Of a stretch of 46,127 bases of DNA, positions 33,549 through 40,559 are shown in pieces. Made by a program: the position numbers and the translations under genes. Source of the stretch: an uncultured Lachnospiraceae bacterium (lineage in GTDB: Bacteria > Bacillota > Clostridia > Lachnospirales > Lachnospiraceae); the NCBI GenBank assembly GCA_902766735.1, contig CACXEU010000097.1, forward strand, positions 1 through 46,127, given 5' to 3'. The notes under the pieces were generated by a model. The model was not told the DNA's origin and did no database searches. It was given only the letters and a program-made list of their open reading frames with translations. Numbering within the stretch: the stretch's first letter is position 1; every line of letters begins with the position of its first letter.

Positions 33549-35954
33549 ATTAAACGACCAATCTTTATAGGAGTGTTGGTCATTATACTTGGAGAGATTA
33601 TAGCGTTTATAACCAGTGGCTGGTTGTGGACCATAGGAGTGGCACTTTTACTAACGCTTACAAAAATCATCACGAAAAAGCAGGGACGTTTTTTTGTGAT
33701 GATTTTTTTGTGTTGTTGCATTGGCTTTATCAACATGGATCGAAGCATTTTGCAGAAGAAAAACGTAGAACAATATTGTGAGGATTATGCGGGGCAAAGC
33801 AGTTCGGTTCAGGGAACAGTGAAAAAAATTACGGAAACAGCGTATGGATACAATGTGATTTTATCGGAAGTGAAGGTCGGGAGTGTTTTCGCAGACCGGT
33901 TTCTGGTTTTTCTGAAGGAAGAACCAAAGGTTTCCATGGGCCAACGGGTTCTGGCAACAGGAACCGTGGAATTGATTTCGCCAGCTAGAAATTTTGGAAA
34001 CTTTGATGGAAAGGAATATTATTGTTCTTTAGAAATCTATGGAAAATTGAATGCATCTTCCTTGATGGGAAGGGGAAGTAGGGATGTGATAAGGGAAACA
34101 ATCCGGAAACGGAAAGATGAATTTCACAAGGTGTTAAGAAAAATCTGTCCGGATTGTGAATGGTTATATAAGGGTAAGGCGGAAATCTATGACGCTATGC
34201 TTTTAGGTGAAAAATCGGAACTGAGTGAAACAGTGAAAACACTGTATTCCTCTTCGGGAATTGCCCATATCCTGGCAATCAGTTCCCTTCATATCAGCCT
34301 TGTAGGAATGTTGCTCTATCAGTTGCTTCGCCGAAGGTTTCGGTTTGGTATTTCTGCTTCAGTTTCGATAGTTATTGTGGTAGCCTTTGGACTGCTTTCA
34401 GGAATGAGTATTTCTGCAATCCGAGCAATCATTATGTTTGGTCTGAAGTTGCTAGGGGATGTGCTGGGACGGAAATATGATGTGTTAACGGCTATCAGCC
34501 TTAGTGCCTGGTTGTTGCTTTTAGAGAATCCATTTCTTATTTTTCATTCGGGATTTCAGATGTCCTTTATTGCAATTATTGGAATTGTACCGGTATGGAA
34601 TCTGTTGCAGTCCTGCTGGGAGATAAAACAGAAGTGGCTTAAGACGCTTGTCGGAGCAATAAATATTCATATTATGATGGTACCGTTGATTGCATATTAC
34701 TATTGTGAAATTCCAACTTACTCGGTTCTTTTAAATCTGATTATTGTGCCGCTGATGGGAGTGGTGATTGCATCGGGGATATCCGGGATCCTTTTGGGGA
34801 GCGTAATTTCATACCTCGGAAAGCTTGCAATTACTCCAGGATGTATTTGTTTGAGTCTGTTCTCAAAACTATGTGAGGGGGTAGTTTATCTGCCGAAGTC
34901 AATCATCATTGTGGGACGACCGGAACAATGGAAGATTTTTCTATATTATTTGTGTTATGTAGGTGGAATATTTCTAATCAAAATACATATGGAACGTCGG
35001 CGCAAACAATGGGATGAAAAAAAGAAGATTGTCACAAAGGAAGGAAAGGATTTGCTTCGTGAGCTGGAAGAGGAGCAAAAGGAGAAATATTGGTACAGAC
35101 GATGGAAGATTGTGGTGGTTGTCGTTATGATGGTTACTCAGTACCTTATTTATTGGAAAGGTTCTGCGGGTTTTTATATGACTTTTTTAGATGTGGGTCA
35201 GGGAGACGGAATTTTCATCCATACAGATTCGGATGTCAATATTCTGATGGATGGCGGAAGTACTTCTGTGGAAGAAGTCGGAAAGCGAAGAATTACCCCG
35301 TTTTTGAAGGCAAAGGGAATTCGAGAAATTGATTATGCGGTGATAAGTCATAGCGATTTAGATCATATTAACGGATTGATGGAATTATTGGAAGCATCGG
35401 ATAAAAACGGAGTTCGGGTAAATTGCCTGGTCTTGCCGTGTTTGAAAAATCCCGATGAAGCATATGAAAAGTTAGAACTGCTTGCAAGAATGCGCCAAGT
35501 AGGGGTAAAGTACATTAGACAGGGCGAAAAATGGACAGTGGGAGATTTTACCCTTCAGTGTGTTTATCCGAAGGGGACGGAAATGCTTGATGATAAAAAT
35601 GATTTATCCACAGTCTTAAGTATTACCTATCAGAAATTTTCTGCGTTACTGACGGGAGACATTTCTTCAGAAGTAGAGCGACAATTAGAGCTTCCGCTGC
35701 AGGAATATACCATATTAAAAGTGGCACATCACGGTTCTGCATATTCCTCCTGTCAGGAATTTCTGGAAAACGTCAAGCCGTTGATTTCAGTGATTTCCGT
35801 GGGAGAGCAAAACTTATATGGACATCCTTCGCCCAAATCACTAGAACGATTGAGAAAAAGCGGAACAAAAATATACAGGACAGATGAGAGTGGAGCCGTT
35901 ACGGTGGAGTGTAATGGACAGGAATTAGAAATCGAAACCCATTTGAAAAAATAA
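33549..35954 (+). CDS. comEC: ComEC/Rec2 competence DNA channel, apparently with an ATT start codon
   Basis: Polytopic channel passing single-stranded DNA into the cytoplasm. It has an N-terminal DUF4131 region, a central competence membrane domain (about 230-500) and a C-terminal metallo-beta-lactamase-like domain (about 535-800, with LDVGQGDG, MDGGST, and SHSDLDHINGL). Start choice: GTG at 33573 has its only purine-rich sequence touching it. Extending upstream in frame, ATT at 33549 has a perfect AGGAGG 8 nt before it and gives the family-like N-terminus MKRPIFIGVLVIILG (801 residues). The only other in-frame codons back to the previous gene's stop are GAG, GAA, AAA and ACT. Confidence 0.85.
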   Translation: MKRPIFIGVLVIILGEIIAFITSGWLWTIGVALLLTLTKIITKKQGRFFVMIFLCCCIGFINMDRSILQKKNVEQYCEDYAGQSSSVQGTVKKITETAYGYNVILSEVKVGSVFADRFLVFLKEEPKVSMGQRVLATGTVELISPARNFGNFDGKEYYCSLEIYGKLNASSLMGRGSRDVIRETIRKRKDEFHKVLRKICPDCEWLYKGKAEIYDAMLLGEKSELSETVKTLYSSSGIAHILAISSLHISLVGMLLYQLLRRRFRFGISASVSIVIVVAFGLLSGMSISAIRAIIMFGLKLLGDVLGRKYDVLTAISLSAWLLLLENPFLIFHSGFQMSFIAIIGIVPVWNLLQSCWEIKQKWLKTLVGAINIHIMMVPLIAYYYCEIPTYSVLLNLIIVPLMGVVIASGISGILLGSVISYLGKLAITPGCICLSLFSKLCEGVVYLPKSIIIVGRPEQWKIFLYYLCYVGGIFLIKIHMERRRKQWDEKKKIVTKEGKDLLRELEEEQKEKYWYRRWKIVVVVVMMVTQYLIYWKGSAGFYMTFLDVGQGDGIFIHTDSDVNILMDGGSTSVEEVGKRRITPFLKAKGIREIDYAVISHSDLDHINGLMELLEASDKNGVRVNCLVLPCLKNPDEAYEKLELLARMRQVGVKYIRQGEKWTVGDFTLQCVYPKGTEMLDDKNDLSTVLSITYQKFSALLTGDISSEVERQLELPLQEYTILKVAHHGSAYSSCQEFLENVKPLISVISVGEQNLYGHPSPKSLERLRKSGTKIYRTDESGAVTVECNGQELEIETHLKK

Positions 35955-35970
35955 CAAATTATGCTAAGAT
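35943..35970 (+). promoter_or_regulatory. Predicted holA promoter
   Basis: TTGAAA (35943-35948), a 16-nt spacer and TAAGAT (35965-35970) with a TGC extension. It overlaps the comEC stop codon. Confidence 0.45.
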
Positions 35971-36002
35971 ACATTAAGATGTTGGAATAAAAGGAGAAGA
36001 CT

Positions 36003-36983
36003 TTGAAAACTTTATCAGAAGATATTAAAAGTGGAAATTTTAAGAACGCATACTTGATTTGTGGAGAGGAAGAGTATCTGAAACTGAATTATAAAAGACA
36101 GATGATTCAGGCGATTGCCGGTACAGACACTATGAATCTTGCGATGTATGAAGGCAAAGGTATTGATATCAATGAGGTGATTGACAGTGCAGATACAGCC
36201 CCTTTCTTTGCAGAACATAAATTGATCGTGATTGAAAATTCCGGATTGTTTAAAAGCGGTGGTGAAGAGTTGGCAGAATATATGAAGCAGATTCCGGAAA
36301 CTACGATTTTTCTCTTTGTGGAACAGGATGTGGATAAGAGAAGTAAAATGTATAAGGCTGTGAAAAATGCAGGGTATATCTGTGAAATCGGAAGACAGAC
36401 AGAAGCCACGCTGGCTCAGTGGGCGGCAGGACTGTTTGCAGCAGATCAGAAACGAATCACAAAATCCACCATGTCCTATCTGATTGCCAATGTAGGAACG
36501 GACATGGAAGTTCTTTCCAGGGAAATTGATAAACTGATTAGTTATGCATGGGATCGAAACACCATCACTGTGGAAGATATCGATGCTGTCTGTATTAAGC
36601 AGATTACTGTTCGAATCTTTGATATGATTGATGCGATTTCCGTGAAGAATCAGAAGAAAACACTAGACAGTTATTATGAATTAATTGCAGAGAAGGAACC
36701 GCCTATGCGAATTCTGTTTATGATAGGAAGGCAATTTAATCTGATGCTGCAGGCAAAGGATTTGTCTGCCAGAGGAATGAGCAGGGGAGAAATTGCAAAG
36801 GCCATGGGGGTTCAGGATTTCATTGCAGGAAAGTGTATGAATCAGAGCCGGAACTTTTCGGGACGGGAATTGAAGATGGCACTGGCGGAAAGTGTAAAAA
36901 CAGATGAAATGATTAAAAGTGGTGGCATCGATGAGAAAATCGGTGTGGAAATGCTATTGGTAAAATATAGTCAAAAAGGATAA
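36003..36983 (+). CDS. holA: DNA polymerase III subunit delta
   Basis: Clamp-loader subunit that opens the beta clamp. The 326-residue protein begins LKTLSEDIKSGNFKNAYLICGEEEYLKL, typical of HolA: a P-loop-like region without a functional ATP site, followed by DTMNLAMYEGK, domain II (about 150-210) and the helical collar domain (about 215-326, PPMRILFMIGRQFNLML). Start is TTG at 36003, supported by AAGGAG 7 nt upstream. It follows comEC by 48 nt, a common Firmicutes order (comEC-holA-rpsT), although here rpsT is on the opposite strand about 2.1 kb away. Confidence 0.95.
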   Translation: MKTLSEDIKSGNFKNAYLICGEEEYLKLNYKRQMIQAIAGTDTMNLAMYEGKGIDINEVIDSADTAPFFAEHKLIVIENSGLFKSGGEELAEYMKQIPETTIFLFVEQDVDKRSKMYKAVKNAGYICEIGRQTEATLAQWAAGLFAADQKRITKSTMSYLIANVGTDMEVLSREIDKLISYAWDRNTITVEDIDAVCIKQITVRIFDMIDAISVKNQKKTLDSYYELIAEKEPPMRILFMIGRQFNLMLQAKDLSARGMSRGEIAKAMGVQDFIAGKCMNQSRNFSGRELKMALAESVKTDEMIKSGGIDEKIGVEMLLVKYSQKG

Positions 36984-37051
36984 AATATATTAAACAGAAA
37001 AAATATTGAAAGAAACGCTTAACGTAGGATGAAATGAATGGAGGAAAGGGA

Positions 37052-37318
37052 ATGAAAATTAAAGATGGATTTTTAATTCGTGAAGTGGCAGGACAGACAG
37101 TAATTATTCCTGACGGAGAAAAAAACGTAGAGTTTACCGGAATGATTAAACTAAATGAAACAGGAAAATTAATATGGGAAGCTGTCACAAAGGGAGATTC
37201 CCAGGAGGATATTGCTACAAAGATTGCAGGCGAATATGGAATAACCAAGGATAAAGCTTTAGGAGATGTTCAGTCCTTTGTTATGAAAATGAAGGAAGAA
37301 GGTTTTATAGAAGAATGA
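37052..37318 (+). CDS. PqqD-like small protein
   Basis: An 88-residue winged-helix protein of the PqqD/coenzyme-PQQ-synthesis-D type, the fold used as a peptide-binding RiPP recognition element. Recognisable parts are DGFLIREVAGQTVIIP, the strand-turn FTGMIKLNETGKLIWE and the C-terminal helix pair DIATKIAGEYGITKDKALGDVQSFVMKMKEEGF. Start: ATG at 37052 has GGAGG 7 nt upstream, preferred over ATG 37034. The stop codon overlaps the next gene's ATG by 4 bp, so translation is coupled. It is first gene of a three-gene cassette. Peptide-binding function here is inferred. Confidence 0.85.
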   Translation: MKIKDGFLIREVAGQTVIIPDGEKNVEFTGMIKLNETGKLIWEAVTKGDSQEDIATKIAGEYGITKDKALGDVQSFVMKMKEEGFIEE

Positions 37319-37751
37319 ATCAACCGGTAGACATAGAAGAATTTATAAAACAAAATGGTTTTTTTATGAATACGATTGTGGGCGTTAGTATGTATCCCAT
37401 GCTTCGGTCGAAGCGAGATACAGTTTTAATTCGTCCGCATGAGGGTCGATTGAAAAATATGATGTTCCGCTCTATAACGTGGGAGAGGAATATGTTTTGC
37501 ATCGAATTATTAAAGTGCTACCGGATTCCTACATTATTCGGGGAGACAATCGGATGGATAAAGAGTACGGAATTACAGATGATGATATATTAGGAGTATT
37601 AACCTCCTTTTATCGGGGCGAAAAGGAAGTAAGTCTTAAGAGTTTTCGATACTGTGCGTATGTAAGGATATGGCATTATATTTTTCCTCTTCGGTTTTTG
37701 TATAAAAAGTGCAGAGGAGTTGCAGGAAAGATAAAAAGAAGGCTGAAATAA
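37315..37751 (+). pseudogene. S24/S26-family signal-peptidase-like gene, frameshifted by one base
   Basis: Two overlapping reading frames encode consecutive parts of one protein. Frame 1 (from ATG 37315) gives MNQPVDIEEFIKQNGFFMN and the serine block GVSMYPML; after the A5 run at 37453-37457 it becomes nonsense. The other frame continues YDVPLYNVGEEYVLHRIIKVL, GDNRMDKEYGITDDDILG and a basic C-terminus ending at 37751. Adding one A restores a 145-residue protein. The Ser and the His of LHR plus Asp of GDNRMDKE resemble the ER/SipW-type Ser-His catalytic arrangement rather than Ser-Lys. No membrane helix is evident at the N-terminus. Either a true mutation, an assembly/sequencing error, or slippage. 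Confidence 0.8.
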
Positions 37752-37770
37752 ACAGATTAGAGGAATTGCT

Positions 37771-39042
37771 ATGGGGCGTGAGAGACATCAAAAAAGTGAA
37801 GAAAAGTCTGTAAAAGCAGAATCAAAATTGAATATAGACAACGAAAGTGTTATTGCATGTAGGTATATGATTCACTTGATGCGTTGTGCTTTAAATGGAA
37901 TTCCGGCAGAAAGGAAGCCGGATGGGTGTGGCTGGAAAAAAGTATATGGTCTTATTTCGAAGAATAATGTTCAGGGATTGACTTATTATGCAATAGAACC
38001 CATGTCGGAGGAATTACCGGAGCAATTAGTAGAAATGTGGAAAGCATATCGAAATACGGTTATCTATAAGAAACTGATGATGGAAGAAGAGCGAAATGCG
38101 ATTCTTTCGGATTTGTGCTGGGAGAAAATTTCATTTCTGCTATTAAAAGGATGCAATATTGAAAAATATTATCCGAAGCCGGGAATGAGGGATATGGCAG
38201 ACAATGATATTTTGTATGGACGGGTGGAACAGGATGAAGATGGAATATATCACATTATTGGTAAAACGGAGGAAGAACGGGAACAGACGATTCGAGCAAC
38301 CCAGAAAGTCTTACTTGATTACATGAAGAAAAGAGGGTATGAGACCTCGGGATTTTACGAGAAAGATGATGTTTGTAATAAAGGAGAATTCTACAGTTTT
38401 GAGATGCATCGAGATTTGATGGATCCCGGAACGGAGTTATTAAAGTATTACAAAAATCCGTGGAAGAATGCTATTAAGAATGATGACTCAAACTATGAAT
38501 ATCATTTTTCGCCGGAGGATGAATATCTTTTTTATATTGCGCATGAGTATAAGCATTATTCTTCCAGGGGATGTGGTGTCAGAAACCTGGCGGATTTTTA
38601 TGTATTCTTATGGGAAGAAGAAAAGTCGCTGGATTGGGAATACATTAAAAAAGAACTGGAGATGATGAACTTAAGTGAATTTGAAGCGCAAATGAGAAGA
38701 TTGGCGTTTGATGCCTTAAGTCCGAAGGGAGTTTTGGACGAGCAGGAGGAACAGATTCTTTACAATATGTGCCTAGATGGAACTTTCGGTCATTTTCGGA
38801 CATCCTTGCAACGTCGAGTGAAAAATTATGAAAAAGAGGGAGAAGGGGTCAAGAAAGCGAAACGAAGATATTACTTTTATCGATTTTTCCCACCGGATGA
38901 TTTTTATGAGAAACGATATCCGTTCTTTTATCGTCATAGACTATTGCGTCCATTGTTAACAATTTATCGGACCGTAAAAGGATTATTATTTCATAGAAAC
39001 CATTTGAAAAAAGAAATGAAGGATGTTTTAGATACAAAATAA
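37771..39042 (+). CDS. Nucleotidyltransferase family protein (NTP_transf_5-like)
   Basis: A 423-residue soluble protein. The N-terminal fold has the family block FLLLKGCNIEKYYPKPGMRDMADNDILY: Lys-Gly at 126-127, Arg140 and a D-x-D pair at Asp144/Asp146, as in uncharacterised NTP_transf_5 nucleotidyltransferases. Later regions include FEMHRDLMDP, EDEYLFYIAHEYKHYSSRGCGVRNLADFY and a basic C-terminus. Members are found beside PqqD-like proteins in RiPP clusters (including lasso peptide tailoring) and polysaccharide loci. It is the third gene of the cassette, 19 nt after the frameshifted peptidase, with a GAGGAA ribosome site. The substrate is unknown. Confidence 0.85.
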   Translation: MGRERHQKSEEKSVKAESKLNIDNESVIACRYMIHLMRCALNGIPAERKPDGCGWKKVYGLISKNNVQGLTYYAIEPMSEELPEQLVEMWKAYRNTVIYKKLMMEEERNAILSDLCWEKISFLLLKGCNIEKYYPKPGMRDMADNDILYGRVEQDEDGIYHIIGKTEEEREQTIRATQKVLLDYMKKRGYETSGFYEKDDVCNKGEFYSFEMHRDLMDPGTELLKYYKNPWKNAIKNDDSNYEYHFSPEDEYLFYIAHEYKHYSSRGCGVRNLADFYVFLWEEEKSLDWEYIKKELEMMNLSEFEAQMRRLAFDALSPKGVLDEQEEQILYNMCLDGTFGHFRTSLQRRVKNYEKEGEGVKKAKRRYYFYRFFPPDDFYEKRYPFFYRHRLLRPLLTIYRTVKGLLFHRNHLKKEMKDVLDTK

Positions 39043-39067
39043 ACCACGCAGATGCGTGGTTTATTTT
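39041..39067. terminator. Bidirectional terminator between the nucleotidyltransferase and rpsT
   Basis: Arms AAACCACGCA (39041-39050) and TGCGTGGTTT (39053-39062), effectively a 7- to 8-bp stem with a tight loop, followed by ATTTTTG on the plus strand and TATTTTG on the minus strand. The plus-strand stop codon (39040-39042) overlaps the left arm. Confidence 0.8.
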
Positions 39068-39078
39068 TGTGCTTAAAA

Positions 39079-39342
39079 TTAAGCAATAGTATTAACTAAT
39101 TTTGTTAATCTAGAAACTTTTCTAGCAACGTTGTTCTTGTGGTAAATACCCTTTGAACCAGCCATTTCGATGGCCTTTGTTGCAGCTGTTAAAGCTTCCT
39201 GTGCAGCTGCCTGATCTTTAGCAGCAACAGCAGCTTCTACTTTCTTGATAGCTGTCTTAATTGAAGATTTAACGCTCTTGTTTCTTTCGTACTTAGTTCT
39301 GTTAACTAAGATTCTTTTCTTTGCTGACTTAATGTTAGCCAT
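39079..39342 (-). CDS. rpsT: 30S ribosomal protein S20
   Basis: Small-subunit protein binding the 5' domain and helix 44 of 16S rRNA. The 87-residue, lysine- and alanine-rich helical sequence starts MANIKSAKKRILVNRTKYERNKSVKSSIKTAIKKV, diagnostic of S20, and contains the AGSKGIYHKNNVARKVSRL block. GGAGG lies 8 nt before the ATG. It is a single gene with a strong promoter and a roughly 108-nt leader that can form two hairpins. Confidence 0.98.
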   Translation of the reverse strand: MANIKSAKKRILVNRTKYERNKSVKSSIKTAIKKVEAAVAAKDQAAAQEALTAATKAIEMAGSKGIYHKNNVARKVSRLTKLVNTIA

Positions 39343-39371
39343 TTTTTCTACCTCCGTGAAAAATCATATTG

Positions 39372-39446
39372 CAATTTCCATTGAGAGAGATTGGAAATTG
39401 AGTTTCACCATCTGCACCTTGAGGATTTGCGGACGTCTGGTGCAGA
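39372..39446 (-). ncRNA. Structured 5' leader of rpsT: two hairpins (candidate cis-regulator)
   Basis: Within the predicted leader, arms at 39411-39418 and 39439-39446 (TCTGCACC/GGTGCAGA) form an 8-bp stem with a 20-nt loop region. Arms at 39372-39380 and 39392-39400 (CAATTTCCA/TGGAAATTG) form a 9-bp stem. Neither is followed by a T-tract. Ribosomal protein genes often carry autoregulatory leaders; I know of no established Firmicutes S20 leader of this form. Confidence 0.4.
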
Positions 39447-39457
39447 CATCAACTGTT

Positions 39458-39486
39458 ATTTTATTAGAAGTCGGAGGAAAAGTCAA
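39458..39486 (-). promoter_or_regulatory. rpsT: Predicted rpsT promoter
   Basis: On the minus strand TTGACT (39486-39481), a 17-nt spacer and TAAAAT (39463-39458). Confidence 0.7.
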
Positions 39487-39502
39487 ATACTTTTTTGGAT
39501 GT

Positions 39503-39532
39503 GAATAGATGTATGTCAAGATGGAAAGAATG
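39503..39532 (+). promoter_or_regulatory. Sigma-F-like sporulation promoter of gpr
   Basis: GAATA (39503-39507), a 15-nt spacer and GGAAAGAATG (39523-39532). The -10 fits the forespore sigma-F pattern GGHRANAHTR at every position; the -35 differs from GYWTA at one. The expected start is about 23 nt before the gpr ATG. Bacillus gpr is transcribed by sigma-F and sigma-G. Confidence 0.55.
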
Positions 39533-39560
39533 ATAATGAGTGAAAGAACAGGAGGAAACT

Positions 39561-40469
39561 ATGGAACATCAGGAATTATATACGGACCTGGCACTGGAGG
39601 AACGGGAAAAATATGAGAAAGAAGTTGAAATTTCAGGGGTGAAGATTGACGAAGAACAGAGCGAAGAATTAAAGATGACCATCACTACGGTAGAAATCGT
39701 GAATCAGCATGGGGAAAGCGCCATGGGAAAGCCCAAGGGAAAATATATTACGGTGGAAAGTAGATTGCTGAAGGAAAATATGGAAAAACTGCAAATGGAA
39801 TTTTCGGAGCAATTAAAGGAAGTTTTGTTGAAAGTGGTTGGGAAAAAATCCAGAGGACGTGTGTTGGTTGTAGGATTGGGAAATTCCAATGCCACACCGG
39901 ATGCTTTGGGACCGAAAGTGACGGAAAAAATTAATGTGGGCGAAGGGGTATTGTGTATTGCTCCCGGGGTATGGGCTCAAACCGGAATGGAAACCTTTGA
40001 CATTGTAAAGGGGGTGGTAGAAGAGGTAAAACCGGACCTGATTCTGGTAATTGATTCTTTGGCTTCCAGAAATATCAGGCGCGTGACTACGACGGTTCAG
40101 ATTACAGATACGGGGATTACTCCGGGATCAGGAGTGGAAAATCATCGGAAGGGGATTAGTGAAGCATCTCTGAAAAGAAAGGTGATTGCAATCGGTGTGC
40201 CCATGGTGGTTAGTGGGGCAACCATTGTGAATGATACCATGGAAAAACTGTTAGGAATATTGAAAATGGTGAAAAAGAGCAGTGGCTGGGGGGAAGTGCT
40301 GGATGGTTATACGTCGGAAGAAAAGTATCAATTGTTCGAGGAATTATTGTCAGAGGAAACCGAGCAGACTTTTGTGACGCCGAAGGATGTGGATGAAATC
40401 GTGGAAAATTTAAGTGTGGTCATTGCCGAGGCTGTGAATCGGTTTTGTTGCGAATGGGTCATATGTTAG
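39561..40469 (+). CDS. gpr: GPR endopeptidase (spore germination protease)
   Basis: Degrades small acid-soluble proteins when a spore germinates; made in the forespore as a zymogen. The 302-residue product (ATG 39561 with GGAGG 5 nt upstream; a GTG at 39540 is rejected) has the short acidic propeptide region MEHQELYTDLALEEREKYEKE, the aspartate-bearing LVVGLGNSNATPDALGPKV and DLILVIDSLASRN, then GSGVENHRKGISEASL. These are the A25 family marks. It precedes spoIIP, a conserved neighbour in endospore formers. Confidence 0.97.
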   Translation: MEHQELYTDLALEEREKYEKEVEISGVKIDEEQSEELKMTITTVEIVNQHGESAMGKPKGKYITVESRLLKENMEKLQMEFSEQLKEVLLKVVGKKSRGRVLVVGLGNSNATPDALGPKVTEKINVGEGVLCIAPGVWAQTGMETFDIVKGVVEEVKPDLILVIDSLASRNIRRVTTTVQITDTGITPGSGVENHRKGISEASLKRKVIAIGVPMVVSGATIVNDTMEKLLGILKMVKKSSGWGEVLDGYTSEEKYQLFEELLSEETEQTFVTPKDVDEIVENLSVVIAEAVNRFCCEWVIC

Positions 40470-40487
40470 GTCTGTGGAACATATATT
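40459..40487 (+). promoter_or_regulatory. Sigma-E-like sporulation promoter of spoIIP
   Basis: TCATATG (40459-40465), a 14-nt spacer and CATATATT (40480-40487). This fits the mother-cell sigma-E consensus KMATATT-N14-CATACAHT with one change in each box. The -35 overlaps the end of gpr (stop codon 40467-40469 is in the spacer). Bacillus spoIIP is sigma-E dependent. Confidence 0.5.
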
Positions 40488-40559
40488 ATAGATGTAGAAA
40501 AAGTATGTGGGACAGGAACCTGAAAACAAGAACGGAGAGAAATTCATAGGGGGAACGGT

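Noticed and set aside
37006..37035. Promoter for the PqqD cassette (TTGAAA with TGAAAT)
   Set aside because: The -10 is poor and the spacer 18 nt; the cassette may be read through from holA.
37453..37457. Programmed -1 ribosomal frameshift site
   Set aside because: GAAAAAT is only partly like a slippery heptamer and I see no clear downstream stimulatory stem; retained only as a possibility within the frameshift finding.
37315..37751. Two separate overlapping small genes (37315-37593 and 37479-37751)
   Set aside because: The two frames encode consecutive parts of one S24/S26-like peptidase and meet at an A-tract, so one frameshifted gene is the simpler reading.
39502..39532. Sigma-G promoter for gpr using TGAATA
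   Set aside because: No CATWHTA-type -10 occurs at 17-18 nt; the same region fits sigma-F better.
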